The notes: generated from the letters alone by a model not told the origin. 64,000 bases of DNA from Palsa-744 sp963734815 (GCA_963734815.1 CAVTIH010000003.1:1-64000), one strand, 5' to 3'. Positions 50,116-59,129 are shown, counted from the stretch's first letter. Program-made: numbers and translations.

Positions 50116-50963
50116 ACGCCGGGGTACACACCGCCTCCGGCCCGGGCGGGTCTCCCATCCCCTCGCCGGCGACTGCGCACGAGCAGCCGCCGCGCAGCAC
50201 CGTGTGGGGCGTCGCCTTCGCGATCGCTTGGCGCGGGGTGCACACCTACGTGCGCCGGCCGGAGCTCGCGATTCCCTCGCTCGTGTTTCCCCTGATCTTC
50301 CTCGCCAGCTTCGCGGGCGGGCTTTCCGCCCTGGGTGGTGTGCCGGGCTTTGACTTCCCCGCCGGGTACACCGCCTTTCAGTTCGTGTTCGTGCTGCTGC
50401 AAGCCTCAATGTTCAGCGGGCTGTTCACCGGCTTCACGATCGCCTTCGACTTCGAGAGCGGCTTCGCGCGGCGTTTGATGCTCGCGGCCGGCAACCGCCG
50501 CGGCGTCGCGCTCGGCTATGCGCTCGTGGCGCTCACGCGGGCGACGATCACGCTCACCGTGGTGACCGGCGTGGCGCTGCTCGCCGGCATGCAGATCACC
50601 GGCGACGGCATCGACATGTTCGGCCTTTACGGCCTAGCGGCGCTGCTGGTGCTCGTCGGCTTCGGCTGGGCCGCCGGCGTGGCGTTTCGCTTCCGCACGA
50701 TCCAGGCCGGCCCGCTGATGCAAACCCCGGTCTTCCTGATCCTGTTCCTCGCGCCTGTCTTCGTGCCACTGCCACTGCTGCGCGGCTGGATCCACGCCGT
50801 CGCCTCGGTCAACCCCGCCACGGCCTTCCTCGACTCCGGCCGCGGGCTGATCTCCGGCGTACACAACCACACCGCGCTGGCGTACGTGTGCGCCGTGGCG
50901 CTGATCTGTGTGTTCACGTTGTGGACGCTGCGCGGGCTGCGGGCAGCCGAGCGCGCCGGGTAG
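50112..50963 (+). CDS. ABC-2 type transporter permease (second subunit)
   Basis: A 283-aa permease with six hydrophobic segments and the matching FTIAFDFESGFARRLMLAAG and WIHAVASVNPATAFLDSGRG motifs. Upstream ATGs in frame exist (50082), but ATG 50112 overlaps the previous stop as ATGA and is preferred. With the first permease it should form a heterodimeric exporter for a drug or lipid-like substrate. Confidence 0.9.
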   Translation: MNAGVHTASGPGGSPIPSPATAHEQPPRSTVWGVAFAIAWRGVHTYVRRPELAIPSLVFPLIFLASFAGGLSALGGVPGFDFPAGYTAFQFVFVLLQASMFSGLFTGFTIAFDFESGFARRLMLAAGNRRGVALGYALVALTRATITLTVVTGVALLAGMQITGDGIDMFGLYGLAALLVLVGFGWAAGVAFRFRTIQAGPLMQTPVFLILFLAPVFVPLPLLRGWIHAVASVNPATAFLDSGRGLISGVHNHTALAYVCAVALICVFTLWTLRGLRAAERAG

Positions 50964-51040
50964 GCATCGCAGCCACGCGCCTAGCCGGCATCAGCGACTC
51001 GGCGCGTCGGAGGGCTCGCCCGGACGGCCCCGACCTCGGC

Positions 51041-51586
51041 TCAGCCCAGCTGGTAGACCAGCGTGACTTGCGTGGAGAGAGCGCACCCTTCCACGGCAGA
51101 CTTCCTGGCGGAGTGCCGCTTGTGGTGCTTGCCTTTGGCGCTCGCTTTGTGGATGGTCGGGGTGGCCGTGCCACGCGCCGCGGGCGCGGACGTCGCCGCG
51201 AACACCTCACCTCTCGCCGAGCCAAAATCGGGCTGGGCTCCTTCGTATTCGACGCCCGTCGGGCATTCGATGTAGCCCCCGCCTTCGGCGATGCTTTGCA
51301 CCTGCCCGAGCGTGGCGCCGGTCTTTTCGGCGAGGAATTGCGCCTTGGCCTGGCCGTCGGTGATCGCGGCGGCCATCGCCTGGCGGTAGGCCGCGATCGC
51401 CGCTTCGCTGCTTGCAGCCGAGTTAACGGGAGCGTGAGCGACGCCTTCGACGCTCACCGTGCGCAGCGGCGCACTCGTTGACGGCGTGGAGCTCGAGGTC
51501 GTTTCGGCCTCTGCGGCAAGCACCAGCACACCGCCTGCCAGCAGTCCGGTTGCGGCCATGCCTGCCACTACGATCGGGAGTCTCAT
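51041..51586 (-). CDS. SIMPL domain (DUF541) exported protein
   Basis: A 181-aa exported protein. A signal peptide (RLPIVVAGMAATGLLAGGVL) and a Thr/Ser-rich spacer are followed by a shortened SIMPL core: RTVSVEGVAHAPVNSAASSE and AMAAAITDGQAKAQFLAEKT GATLGQVQSI, then a lysine/histidine-rich insert (SAKGKHHKRHSARKS) before the final LSTQVTLVYQLG strand. The frame is open to 51619; ATG 51586 is chosen as the signal-peptide start. Function of this family is not defined. Confidence 0.75.
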   Translation of the reverse strand: MRLPIVVAGMAATGLLAGGVLVLAAEAETTSSSTPSTSAPLRTVSVEGVAHAPVNSAASSEAAIAAYRQAMAAAITDGQAKAQFLAEKTGATLGQVQSIAEGGGYIECPTGVEYEGAQPDFGSARGEVFAATSAPAARGTATPTIHKASAKGKHHKRHSARKSAVEGCALSTQVTLVYQLG

Positions 51587-51740
51587 ACCGGTCTCCTTGC
51601 CGAGGTGCCTGCCACCCACAGCGTAGCGAGGTCCGTGGACGCGGCGCGCTGCTTACCTACCGCGGCGACTGGTCGCCCGAGGTCCTCCCGTACGCCGCGG
51701 GCATCACACGAACCGACTCCGGCGCCGGCGCCGGCGGGCC

Positions 51741-52415
51741 TCACGGCGCCGCGGGCACAACCACCAGCGGGCCCTCCGCGGCGGGCAGCCCTCCCGTATC
51801 GAAGGTGGCGCCGTCGAGGCGGTGCACGTCGGGGTGGCGCTCGAGGAAGGCGTCGGCGGTTTCGAGGAAGCCGATCCGCGGCGTGCGGTAGTGCATCGGC
51901 ACGACCCACCGCGGCTCCAGGCGCTCGATAATCGCCGTGGCGCCCTCGGCGCCGATCGTGGGTCCGCCGCCCACTGGCAGGATCAGCAGATCGACGCCCG
52001 TGCCGATGGCCTCTGCCTGCTCGGGCCGCAGCGTGTTCTGGCCGAAGTCACCGAAGTGGCAGACACGTACACCGTCGAGCTCGAACACAAAGATCGTGTT
52101 GGGCCCCCGTTCGGTGCCGGCCGCTTCGTCGTGCTCGGAGGCGATCGCCGTGACCTCGCCGATCGGCGACTCCAGCTTGCCCGCGGTCGAGCGCAGGATC
52201 GTGGGATCGCCGCCGATCGCCTCCACGCCGTTGTGGTCGATGTGCTCGTGCGTCACCAGCAGCAGCTGCGCCTCCACACCCTCGATCAGCGGGTAGTCGA
52301 ACTGCATCCCGCGGGCGCCGGCGAGCGCCGACATGTCCCCGAATGGGTCGATCGCAACTGTCGTGTCGGCCGAGCTGAGACGAAACGCCGACTGGCCATA
52401 CCACTCAACCTGCAT
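51741..52415 (-). CDS. UlaG-like metal-dependent hydrolase (MBL fold)
   Basis: A 224-aa MBL-fold enzyme. It opens MQVEWYGQSAFRLSSADTTV, the usual start of UPF0173/UlaG-like hydrolases, has the metal motif THEHIDHNGVEAIGG (about 56-70) and a late VPMHYRTPRIGF. The frame runs back to 52613 inside the exporter gene; ATG 52415 has GGAGGA upstream and overlaps the exporter stop by 11 bp, so the two are coupled. Confidence 0.87.
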   Translation of the reverse strand: MQVEWYGQSAFRLSSADTTVAIDPFGDMSALAGARGMQFDYPLIEGVEAQLLLVTHEHIDHNGVEAIGGDPTILRSTAGKLESPIGEVTAIASEHDEAAGTERGPNTIFVFELDGVRVCHFGDFGQNTLRPEQAEAIGTGVDLLILPVGGGPTIGAEGATAIIERLEPRWVVPMHYRTPRIGFLETADAFLERHPDVHRLDGATFDTGGLPAAEGPLVVVPAAP

Positions 52416-54279
52416 GCTGCTCCTCCTTGGTCGGTGTGTGCGTGGGGGTTTGCCTGACTGCCATGCCGCGCCGGCTGGGCGCCGGCCCATTGGGATGGGC
52501 ACCGGCGGGCGCCCTCCCGTTGGTGGGAGCCTCGTTGCGTTGATTCTCGACAGCGCCGTTGGCGCTGGGGGGTGCGAAGGGTGTGTCGGGTGGCGCGTAG
52601 TGATACTTGCCACCCCGCATCAGCGACGCGCCCGCGGCGATCAGGCAGGCGACGATCGCGAACGCAAACGCCTCGTGCAGGCCCGCGCTGAACGGCGCGG
52701 AGATCAGCTGCGGAAAGAAGGTACGGCCGGTCAGCGCGGCGTGGTTGGTGGCCGATACCGCCGCGAGCGCGTGCGGGCCGACGAGATTTTCGACCGGGTT
52801 GTAGCCAAGGAAGGCGGCGAACAGGACGGACACTGGTGGCACGTGCGCAACGCCGGCGGCCGTGGCGGCGGAGATGCCATGGGCCTTCAGGCCGGAGGTG
52901 AGCGTCTGGGGCAGGCTGGATGCCAACCCGAGGATCATCAGCGTGAAGAAGATCCCGATCGACAGCACCTGAGCGGAGTTCTGGAAGGTCTGGTTCATGC
53001 CACCTCCCGCGCCCCGGTGCTGGGGCGGCAGGCTGTTCATCACCGCGGCGCGGTTGGGCGAGGCGAACATCCCCATCGAGATGCCCATCAGGAACAGCAC
53101 CGCTGCGAGCTCCGCAAACGCGAAGTCGATCGGCAGCAGGCTCAGCAGCACGAATGCGAGCGCGGAGCCGAGCATGCCTCCGGTCGCAAACCAGCGGGCC
53201 CCGAAGCGGTCGGATAGGTACCCCGAGGTCGGCCCCGCGATCAGCATGCCGATGGTCAGCGGCAGCATGTAGATGCCGGCGCGCAGCGGCGTGTCGGCGT
53301 AGTCGACGCCGTGCAGCGGCAGCCAGATGCCCTGCAGCCAGATGATCAGCATGAACATCAACCCACCGCGTGCAACCGCCGAGAGGAACGTCGAGAGCGT
53401 CCCGAACGTGAACGCGCGGATACGAAACAGCGGCAGCCGGAACATCGGCTCGGCGACCCGCTGCTCGATCGCCGCGAACGCCAGTAGCGAGAGGAGGCCG
53501 GCGCCCATCAGCCCGAGCACTTTAGGGCTGGTCCAGCCGGTGGCGTGGCCGCCGTAGGGCCGGATGCCGTAGGTGACCGCCACCATGATCAGGATCAGCC
53601 CGAGCGCGAATGTGATGTTGCCCCCCCAGTCCACGCGCGCGCGTTTGGGCGTTGAGCGCTCCTGCAGCTTCAGATATGCCCACACCGTGCCGAACAGCCC
53701 GACGGGCACCGAGATCAGGAACACCAGGCGCCAGTCGATCGGCGCCAGCAGGCCGCCGAGCACGAGTCCGACGAACATCCCGCTGACGCCGACGATGTTG
53801 TTGATGCCCAGCGCCATCCCTCGTTGATTGGCGGGGAAGGCATCGGTGATGATCGCCGCCGAGTTGGCCAGCAGAAACGCGGCGCCGACGCCTTGCACGA
53901 TGCGGAACACGATCAGGTAGGTGGCCCCGGCCCTTCCGGTCAGCCAGTCGACGGTCAGCACCAGCGAGGCGGCCGTGTAGATGACGAAGCCCAGGTTGTA
54001 CATCCGCACCCGCCCGTACATGTCTCCCAGCCGCCCGAGGCTGACGATCAGCACGCTCGTCACGACCAGGAACCCGAGGATCATCCACAGCAGGTAGAAG
54101 CTGTTGGCCGCCACCAGCGGATCGAGTTTGATGCCCCGGAAGATGGCGGGCATCGCGATCAGCGTGATCGACCCGTCGAGCGTCGCCAGCAGCACCCCCA
54201 GGGTCACGTTCGAGAGGGCGATCCACTTGTAGCGATCGTGCGTATCGGAGGACACGCGCGGCGTGGAGGCAACGACCAT
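52405..54279 (-). CDS. DHA2-type MFS drug exporter
   Basis: A 624-aa exporter with about 14 hydrophobic segments. It shows motif-A-like GRLGDMYGRVRMYN (about 82-95), antiporter motif GPTSGYLSDRFGARW and the DHA2-typical LATLDGSITLIAMPAI in helix 1. The C-terminal 60 residues (PSANGAVENQRNEAPTNGRA and onward) are a hydrophilic tail. A palindromic operator lies 17 bp before the ATG. The UlaG-like hydrolase gene overlaps its end. Confidence 0.9.
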   Translation of the reverse strand: MVVASTPRVSSDTHDRYKWIALSNVTLGVLLATLDGSITLIAMPAIFRGIKLDPLVAANSFYLLWMILGFLVVTSVLIVSLGRLGDMYGRVRMYNLGFVIYTAASLVLTVDWLTGRAGATYLIVFRIVQGVGAAFLLANSAAIITDAFPANQRGMALGINNIVGVSGMFVGLVLGGLLAPIDWRLVFLISVPVGLFGTVWAYLKLQERSTPKRARVDWGGNITFALGLILIMVAVTYGIRPYGGHATGWTSPKVLGLMGAGLLSLLAFAAIEQRVAEPMFRLPLFRIRAFTFGTLSTFLSAVARGGLMFMLIIWLQGIWLPLHGVDYADTPLRAGIYMLPLTIGMLIAGPTSGYLSDRFGARWFATGGMLGSALAFVLLSLLPIDFAFAELAAVLFLMGISMGMFASPNRAAVMNSLPPQHRGAGGGMNQTFQNSAQVLSIGIFFTLMILGLASSLPQTLTSGLKAHGISAATAAGVAHVPPVSVLFAAFLGYNPVENLVGPHALAAVSATNHAALTGRTFFPQLISAPFSAGLHEAFAFAIVACLIAAGASLMRGGKYHYAPPDTPFAPPSANGAVENQRNEAPTNGRAPAGAHPNGPAPSRRGMAVRQTPTHTPTKEEQHAG

Positions 54280-54295
54280 GCCCCCACGCTATCAA

Positions 54296-54313
54296 CCTTA
54301 CGGTGACGTAAGG
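54296..54313. promoter_or_regulatory. Palindromic operator before the MFS exporter
   Basis: CCTTAC (54296-54301) and GTAAGG (54308-54313) are perfect inverted arms around GGTGAC, giving CTTACGGTGACGTAAG at the core. This CTTACG/CGTAAG type is a common binding site of TetR/MerR-like regulators of exporters. It sits between the thiolase stop (54315) and the exporter ATG (54279). No cognate regulator is adjacent. Confidence 0.65.
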
Positions 54314-54314
54314 A

Positions 54315-55508
54315 TTAGTTTGGCGGGCGGTACACCGTCACCACGGCCGCGCCACCCAGCCCGATGTTGTGCTGAAGCGCCGCTTTCGCGCCATCGACCT
54401 GGCGGCCCTCGGAGAGGCCGCGCAGCTGCCATGTCAGCTCCGAGCACTGGGCGAGGCCGGTCGCCCCGAGCGGGTGGCCCTTGGAGATCAGCCCGCCTGA
54501 GGGGTTGACCACCCACTGCCCGCCGTAGGTCGTCTGCTCGCCCTCGACCAGCTTGTGGCCTTCGCCCTCGCCACACAGGCCGAGCGCCTCGTAGGTGATC
54601 AGCTCATTGGCGCTGAAGCAGTCGTGCAGCTCGATCACCTGGATGTCCTCGGGGCCGAGCTGCGCCTCCTCGTAGGCCTCCTGAGCGGCTTTGCGGGTCA
54701 TGTCGGCGCCGACGATCTTGATGCAGTCGGTGGTGTCGTCGAAGGTCGAGGAGAGGTCGGTCACCATCGACTGCCCGGCGATTTCGATCGCCTGCTCCCA
54801 CAGGCCGTGCGCCTCGACGAAGCGCTCGCTGGCAACCAGCGCCGCGGCGGCGCCGTCGGATGTCGGCGAGCACTGCAGCTTGGTCAGCGGCTCGTGGATC
54901 ATGCGCGCGTCCTTGATCTCCTGCAGGGAGTACTGGTCCTGGAACTGCGCGTAGGGGTTGTTGACCGAGTGCTTGTGGTTCTTCCAGCCGATCCACGCGT
55001 AGTGGTCGGGCTCGGAGCCGTATTTCTGCATGTGGTCGCGCCCGGCGTTGCCGAACATCTGCGGCGCAAACGGCGATTCCTCGAGCGGGCGCAGCTCGAT
55101 CATGCGCCCCATGTGCTTATCCAGGGCGGGTGTGCGGTCGGTGTACTTCATCCCCAGCGAGCCCTTCTCCATCTTCTCGAAGCCAATCGCCAGAGCGCAG
55201 TCGATCAGCCCGCCCTTGACCGCCTGGCGCGCCAGCCACAAAGCGCTTGAGCCGGTCGAGCAGTTGTTGTTGACGTTGACCACGGGGATCCCGGTCAGCC
55301 CCAGCCCGTACACCGCACGCTGCCCGTAGGTCGAGTCGCCGTAGCAGTAGCCGGCGAAGGCCTGCTCCACGAGGTCGTAGGCGATCCCCGCGTCGGCAAG
55401 CGCCTTCGAGCCGGCCTCCAGCGCCCAATCGGGATAGTCGCCCTCCTTGGTGCCCGGCTTGTCGAACTTCGTCATCCCCACACCGATCACGAACGTCCTA
55501 TTGCTCAT
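54315..55508 (-). CDS. SCP-2/thiolase-like lipid-transfer family acyltransferase
   Basis: A 397-aa thiolase-superfamily enzyme. The nucleophile Cys lies in NVNNNCSTGSSALWLARQAV (about 78-97), the second region is VIELHDCFSANELITYEALG (about 290), and the C-terminal GGLISKGHPLGATGLAQCSE carries the catalytic His. This subgroup (sterol carrier protein X-like) acts in beta-oxidation or aldol/thiolytic steps; no beta-oxidation partners are adjacent. It lies upstream of the exporter on the same strand. Confidence 0.9.
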   Translation of the reverse strand: MSNRTFVIGVGMTKFDKPGTKEGDYPDWALEAGSKALADAGIAYDLVEQAFAGYCYGDSTYGQRAVYGLGLTGIPVVNVNNNCSTGSSALWLARQAVKGGLIDCALAIGFEKMEKGSLGMKYTDRTPALDKHMGRMIELRPLEESPFAPQMFGNAGRDHMQKYGSEPDHYAWIGWKNHKHSVNNPYAQFQDQYSLQEIKDARMIHEPLTKLQCSPTSDGAAAALVASERFVEAHGLWEQAIEIAGQSMVTDLSSTFDDTTDCIKIVGADMTRKAAQEAYEEAQLGPEDIQVIELHDCFSANELITYEALGLCGEGEGHKLVEGEQTTYGGQWVVNPSGGLISKGHPLGATGLAQCSELTWQLRGLSEGRQVDGAKAALQHNIGLGGAAVVTVYRPPN

Positions 55509-55591
55509 CGCTGGCTGCTCCCGAGTCTCGTTTAAAGTTGCATGGGAGAGTAGCCGTTCGCCGCACCCGCTCGGGTAGTAGCATCGATCGT

Positions 55592-55906
55592 GTGCACACC
55601 TGGATCTGGTTTGTGTTCCTGGCGGTCGTGTTGATCAAGCTGCCGATCGCCGCGCTGATGCTGTGGATGCCCTTCCGCTCCGACGCAGCGCTTGAGTCGC
55701 GCGCTACGGGCGAGCCCGACTCCTCCGGGGAAGACGAGGGCGGCAGCAAGACGCTCCCTGGTGACTTCCGCCGCCACTGGCGCCCCCGCGGGCCGGTGCA
55801 CGGTCGCGGTCCACGGCGCGGTCCGCACGGTGGCAGCGCGCCGCCGTCCCCGGCGCGGGTGCGAGCCACGCGGCGGGGCGCCACGCGCGTCCGAGCCCGC
55901 CAATAG
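55592..55906 (+). CDS. Small membrane-anchored protein, unknown
   Basis: A 104-aa protein from GTG 55592 with one N-terminal helix (TWIWFVFLAVVLIKLPIAAL, MLWMPF) followed by a hydrophilic, arginine/proline-rich cytoplasmic tail. An earlier ATG (55538) adds 18 basic residues with no protein character. It is divergent from the thiolase gene. No family recognised. Confidence 0.6.
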   Translation: MHTWIWFVFLAVVLIKLPIAALMLWMPFRSDAALESRATGEPDSSGEDEGGSKTLPGDFRRHWRPRGPVHGRGPRRGPHGGSAPPSPARVRATRRGATRVRARQ

Positions 55907-55909
55907 CCG

Positions 55910-55937
55910 AAGGGCTATCCCGACCGGGATAGGCCTT
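55910..55937 (+). terminator. Hairpin terminator candidate without a T run
   Basis: AAGGGCTATCCC (55910-55921) and GGGATAGGCCTT (55926-55937) pair over 12 positions with one mismatch around loop GACC. It starts 4 nt after the stop of the small membrane protein. Strong hairpins lacking a U tract are common terminators in high-GC actinobacteria. Confidence 0.5.
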
Positions 55938-56010
55938 GTCGCCCCACCCCACGGCCATCGGGCCGTCCATCAGTCGCCCTACCCCACGGCCCCCTGGGGG
56001 CCGTCCATCA
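55938..56010. repeat. Tandem hairpin repeat between convergent genes
   Basis: Two tandem units begin GTCGCCC(C/T)ACCCCACGGCC and end GGGCCGTCCATCA: 55938-55972 (35 bp) and 55973-56010 (38 bp). Each contains a hairpin; the second is ACGGCCCCC-T-GGGGGCCGT. They lie between two convergent genes, next to the candidate terminator, and may serve as bidirectional transcription stops. Confidence 0.65.
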
Positions 56011-56024
56011 AAAAAATCTGTTCC

Positions 56025-56561
56025 TTACCTCTTGCGGTGACGCTTGCGCTGCTGCTTAGCCGCCTTCGCCTGTGCTCTGCGTCTGCGCAGCCGCCCCTCC
56101 GGGTTGCGGGTGCCGCCAGTCGCGACGCCCTCGACCACCGGCGCCCTCGAGCGCGCGTCGCGCAGGATGTAGAACGCGATTCCGCCCAACACCACAAACA
56201 GTGCGACCACCGCCATGAGCATCGGGGTGCTCGTCGTCGAGCTGGTTTCCGTGCTAGCGGTCGTCGCTGTGGTTGGGGTCGTCGTCGGCGTGGCGGCCGC
56301 TGGCGCAGCGGCGGTGTTCACCTTCACCGCGGGCGTGCTTTTCACTTTGGCGGCCGTGGGGGTCACCTTCACGCCCGTCGCCGGTTTCGCGGCGCCGGTG
56401 GCCGTCGTCGTGCCGCCGAACAGGCTCGGCGTCGCGCCGGCGCCCGCGGGCATGGCGATCAGTGCGAGCAGGGACAGCGTGAGCGCCGTCGCCGCCAGCC
56501 GCCTTGCCGTGACGGAAAACCACGATTGAGGGGTGGGACTGTGTATGTAGCTTGCGTGCAC
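56025..56561 (-). CDS. Exported membrane protein with a low-complexity Thr/Ala/Lys region
   Basis: A 178-aa protein: an N-terminal signal (TARRLAATALTLSLLALIAM PAGAGA), a repetitive Thr/Ala/Pro/Lys segment (about 45-110, with repeats of TPTAAKVKSTPAVKV type), one membrane helix (PMLMAVVALFVVLGGIAFYI) and a very basic C-terminal tail (RRRRAQAKAAKQQRKRHRKR). Similar architecture is common in actinobacterial surface proteins; no domain recognised. Confidence 0.65.
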   Translation of the reverse strand: MHASYIHSPTPQSWFSVTARRLAATALTLSLLALIAMPAGAGATPSLFGGTTTATGAAKPATGVKVTPTAAKVKSTPAVKVNTAAAPAAATPTTTPTTATTASTETSSTTSTPMLMAVVALFVVLGGIAFYILRDARSRAPVVEGVATGGTRNPEGRLRRRRAQAKAAKQQRKRHRKR

Positions 56562-56656
56562 TGTCTAACGATCGCTATACACCGCGGGGATTCTGATCAC
56601 TGCTAGAGCCCCGCCGAGGATAGCGCCCCGCGTCGAGCCCGTACAATGCCCAGCCG

Positions 56657-57268
56657 ATGGCTCCCAAACAGCGACAGATCCGCATCGAGCAGCGCGGCGC
56701 CGCCGACGCGATCCAGGCGCTCGAGCAGCGCACCGACGAGGAGCTCGAGGCCGAGACGAAGTTCAAGTCGGCCGCGATGGCAATTCTCGGGGCGCGCGCG
56801 GCCGAGCGCTTCGACGCCGACCAGGCGCGCTCCTACTTCCAGCGCGCGATCGCCTCCGCCCGCCCCCAGGAGCGGATGCAGCTGCGCCGTATGGCCGACG
56901 CCTCGCTGGCGCTCGCCGAGCGCCGCCCCAGCGATCTGCGTGACGCCGTGCAGCGCCTCGGACAGGAGCCCCCCAGTGGCCGGCAGATGTTCGCGCTGCG
57001 CGCGATGGGCCTGCTGCTCCCCCCCGCCTCCGCCGGGATCCTCGCGCGCGTACGCGGCATCCTCTTGATCCTGCTGCTGGTGATCGCGCTGCTCGCCGTG
57101 GGGCTCGGCATCGTCGAGCTCGTGGCGCTGCCCTTTGGCGGGCTTGGCCTCGCACCCGGCATCCTGCTCGGGCTGTTCGTCGCGGCCGCCGGGGTCGCGA
57201 TCGCCGCGCTGTTCGGCCGGCGCCGGCGAGCGAAAGCGCTCGCAAACGCCCGCGCCCCCAAGAGCTGA
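56657..57268 (+). CDS. Membrane protein of unknown function
   Basis: A 203-aa protein. The first 120 residues are helical and charged (AADAIQALEQRTDEELEAET, SYFQRAIASARPQERMQLRR), resembling a TPR-like stretch, followed by two membrane helices (GILLILLLVIALLAVGLGIV, APGILLGLFVAAAGVAIAAL) and a basic tail. Codon use matches the neighbours. It converges with the cyclophilin gene across a 3-bp gap. Confidence 0.7.
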   Translation: MAPKQRQIRIEQRGAADAIQALEQRTDEELEAETKFKSAAMAILGARAAERFDADQARSYFQRAIASARPQERMQLRRMADASLALAERRPSDLRDAVQRLGQEPPSGRQMFALRAMGLLLPPASAGILARVRGILLILLLVIALLAVGLGIVELVALPFGGLGLAPGILLGLFVAAAGVAIAALFGRRRRAKALANARAPKS

Positions 57269-57271
57269 GGC

Positions 57272-57979
57272 TCAGCTCTCCGACAGCGTCGCTTGGCCGA
57301 TCACCACGGGGTGGATCGGCTGGCCGTCCTGCGGCGGGATCGTCGCGAGCTTGGAGATCGCGTTCACCCCCGCCATGCTTCCGATCACCCTCCCCACCAA
57401 CGCGTACTGCGGCGGCAGTTCGGTGTTGCTCGCCGTCACGATGAAGAACTGGCTGCCCGATGCCCCCGCCGGGTCGGTCTCCGTCTTCGCCATCGCCACC
57501 GTCCCCCGCGTGTACTGGAGGTTGGCGGGCGGGCGCTCGACGATTGTGTAGCCCGGCCCGCCCGAGCCGTCGCCGTTGGGGTCGCCTCCCTGGATCACGA
57601 AGTTCACCGCCACGCGGTGGAAGGTGAGGTCGTTGTAGAAGCCGCGCTTGGCGAGGTACGCGAACGAGGCCGTCGTCCTCGGCGCGCGCTTCACGTCGAG
57701 CTGGATCGCGATCGCACCGCAGTTGGTGGCAAGCGTCACCACGTAGCGCTTCGCCGGATCCAGCCTGCCCGTGGGCCGTGGCACGTGCTGCGGGCCCCTC
57801 GGCGTGGGCTCTTTGGCGCGCCTGCAGCCGCCACTTGCACCTACCGCCGTGGACGACGCGACATCCGCTCTCGCGTTCGACGACCTCACGGAGCTGGTCG
57901 TGCTCGTGCCGCACGCGCCAACGCCAAAGACAGCCGCCAGCGTCACCGCGGCCGCCGGCAGGCGACTCACCACGCGCAT
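57272..57979 (-). CDS. Cyclophilin-type peptidyl-prolyl isomerase, probable lipoprotein
   Basis: A 235-aa protein. Residues 1-23 form a lipoprotein signal with a lipobox-like VFGVGAC, so Cys23 should be lipidated. After a Ser/Ala spacer, the cyclophilin domain spans about 75-235: FYNDLTFHRVAVNFVIQGGD (PPIase active-site Phe-His-Arg) and GTVAMAKTETDPAGASGSQF FI. It would assist folding of exported proteins outside the membrane. Confidence 0.9.
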   Translation of the reverse strand: MRVVSRLPAAAVTLAAVFGVGACGTSTTSSVRSSNARADVASSTAVGASGGCRRAKEPTPRGPQHVPRPTGRLDPAKRYVVTLATNCGAIAIQLDVKRAPRTTASFAYLAKRGFYNDLTFHRVAVNFVIQGGDPNGDGSGGPGYTIVERPPANLQYTRGTVAMAKTETDPAGASGSQFFIVTASNTELPPQYALVGRVIGSMAGVNAISKLATIPPQDGQPIHPVVIGQATLSES

Positions 57980-58091
57980 GACCTCGGGTACTCCCTATCC
58001 CCACACACGTCCGCCAGCTTAGATGCGCTCACGGCGACCAGCGCACACTCTTCGCGCAATCTTAATCTTGCCTTACCACTACGCTTGCGCG

Positions 58092-59129
58092 GTGTCCGCG
58101 TCAGATTGCCAGAAAACCACCGGGCTGATCGCCCCACCCGTTAGCGAGGGGGCGACTCGGACCTCCGTGTGCCTGATCGTCAATCCGGCGGCCGGCGGCG
58201 GTCGCGCCGGTCGCGCGGCGCCAGGCGTGGTGGATGCCCTGCGCGGCCACCGCCTCACCGTGCGTCGCGAGGACACCCGCGACCTCGACCACGCGCGCGA
58301 GCTCGCGCTGGGCGCCGCGCGCGGCGGAGAACTCGCGGTCACGCTCGGCGGCGACGGGCTCGCCGGAGCCGCGGCCGACGCGCTGCGCACCGTGCCCGGC
58401 TCGATCCTCGGCGTGCTGCCGGGGGGGCGCGGCAACGACCTGGCGCGCGTGCTCGGCATCGGACAGAACCCGGTTGCGGCGTGCGCGGTGATCGCCGGCG
58501 GCATTGCGCGCGAGCTCGACCTCGGCCTCGTCGGTGAGCACACCTTCGTGGGGATCGCGAGCTGCGGCTTTGACTCCGACGCCAACCGGATCGCCAACGA
58601 AGCGCCCCCGTGGCTCGGCAACCTCGTCTACGCCTACGGCGCGCTGCGCACGCTGGCCGCGTGGCGCCCGGCAAGGTTTGAGCTCGTGCTCGACGGCCGG
58701 CGGCACACCTTCACCGGCTATAGCGTCGGCGCCGCCAACTCGAAGGCCTACGGTGGCGGCATGTACGCCGCGCCCGACGCGCTGCTCGACGACGGTCTGC
58801 TCGACGTCCCCTACGTTGAGCAGATCTCCAAGCTGCGCTTTCTCACGAGGATCCTGCCGAAGGTCTTCAAGGGCACACACGTGCGTGAGCCATCCGTGCA
58901 CGTGCTCCGCGGCCGCGAGCTTCAGATCGCCGCCGACCGCCCCTTCACGCTGTACGCCGACGGCGACCCGATCGGCGAGCTGCCGCTGCGCGTGAGCGTG
59001 CTGCCCGCGGCGTTGCGGGTGCTAGTCCCTGCTGACAGCCCGCTGGGGAGCCCAGCTCGCGCTGGCGGTAGTGGCCCTGAGGATGTGGGCGCGGGCACTG
59101 CCGCAGACCCGTCCAGCGGCGGATCGTGA
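58092..59129 (+). CDS. Diacylglycerol kinase-like lipid kinase
   Basis: A lipid kinase of the DagK/YegS type. It shows LIVNPAAGGGRAGR (ATP loop), VTLGGDGLAGAAADALRTVP (GGDG signature), LPGGRGNDLARVLGI and the C-terminal NSKAYGGGMYAAPDALLDDG motif. The frame is open to 58023; GTG 58092 or an internal GTG near the NPAAGG motif are likelier starts. The gene is translationally coupled to murT (GTGA overlap), which suggests a role in cell-envelope lipid or undecaprenyl recycling in addition to diacylglycerol; that is inference. Confidence 0.85.
   Translation: MSASDCQKTTGLIAPPVSEGATRTSVCLIVNPAAGGGRAGRAAPGVVDALRGHRLTVRREDTRDLDHARELALGAARGGELAVTLGGDGLAGAAADALRTVPGSILGVLPGGRGNDLARVLGIGQNPVAACAVIAGGIARELDLGLVGEHTFVGIASCGFDSDANRIANEAPPWLGNLVYAYGALRTLAAWRPARFELVLDGRRHTFTGYSVGAANSKAYGGGMYAAPDALLDDGLLDVPYVEQISKLRFLTRILPKVFKGTHVREPSVHVLRGRELQIAADRPFTLYADGDPIGELPLRVSVLPAALRVLVPADSPLGSPARAGGSGPEDVGAGTAADPSSGGS

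Noticed and set aside
56011..56017. Run of A residues beside the hairpin at 55973-56010 taken as a rho-independent terminator
   Set aside because: On the + strand the run is A not T after the hairpin; on the minus strand the T run precedes the hairpin. Neither orientation gives a canonical terminator.
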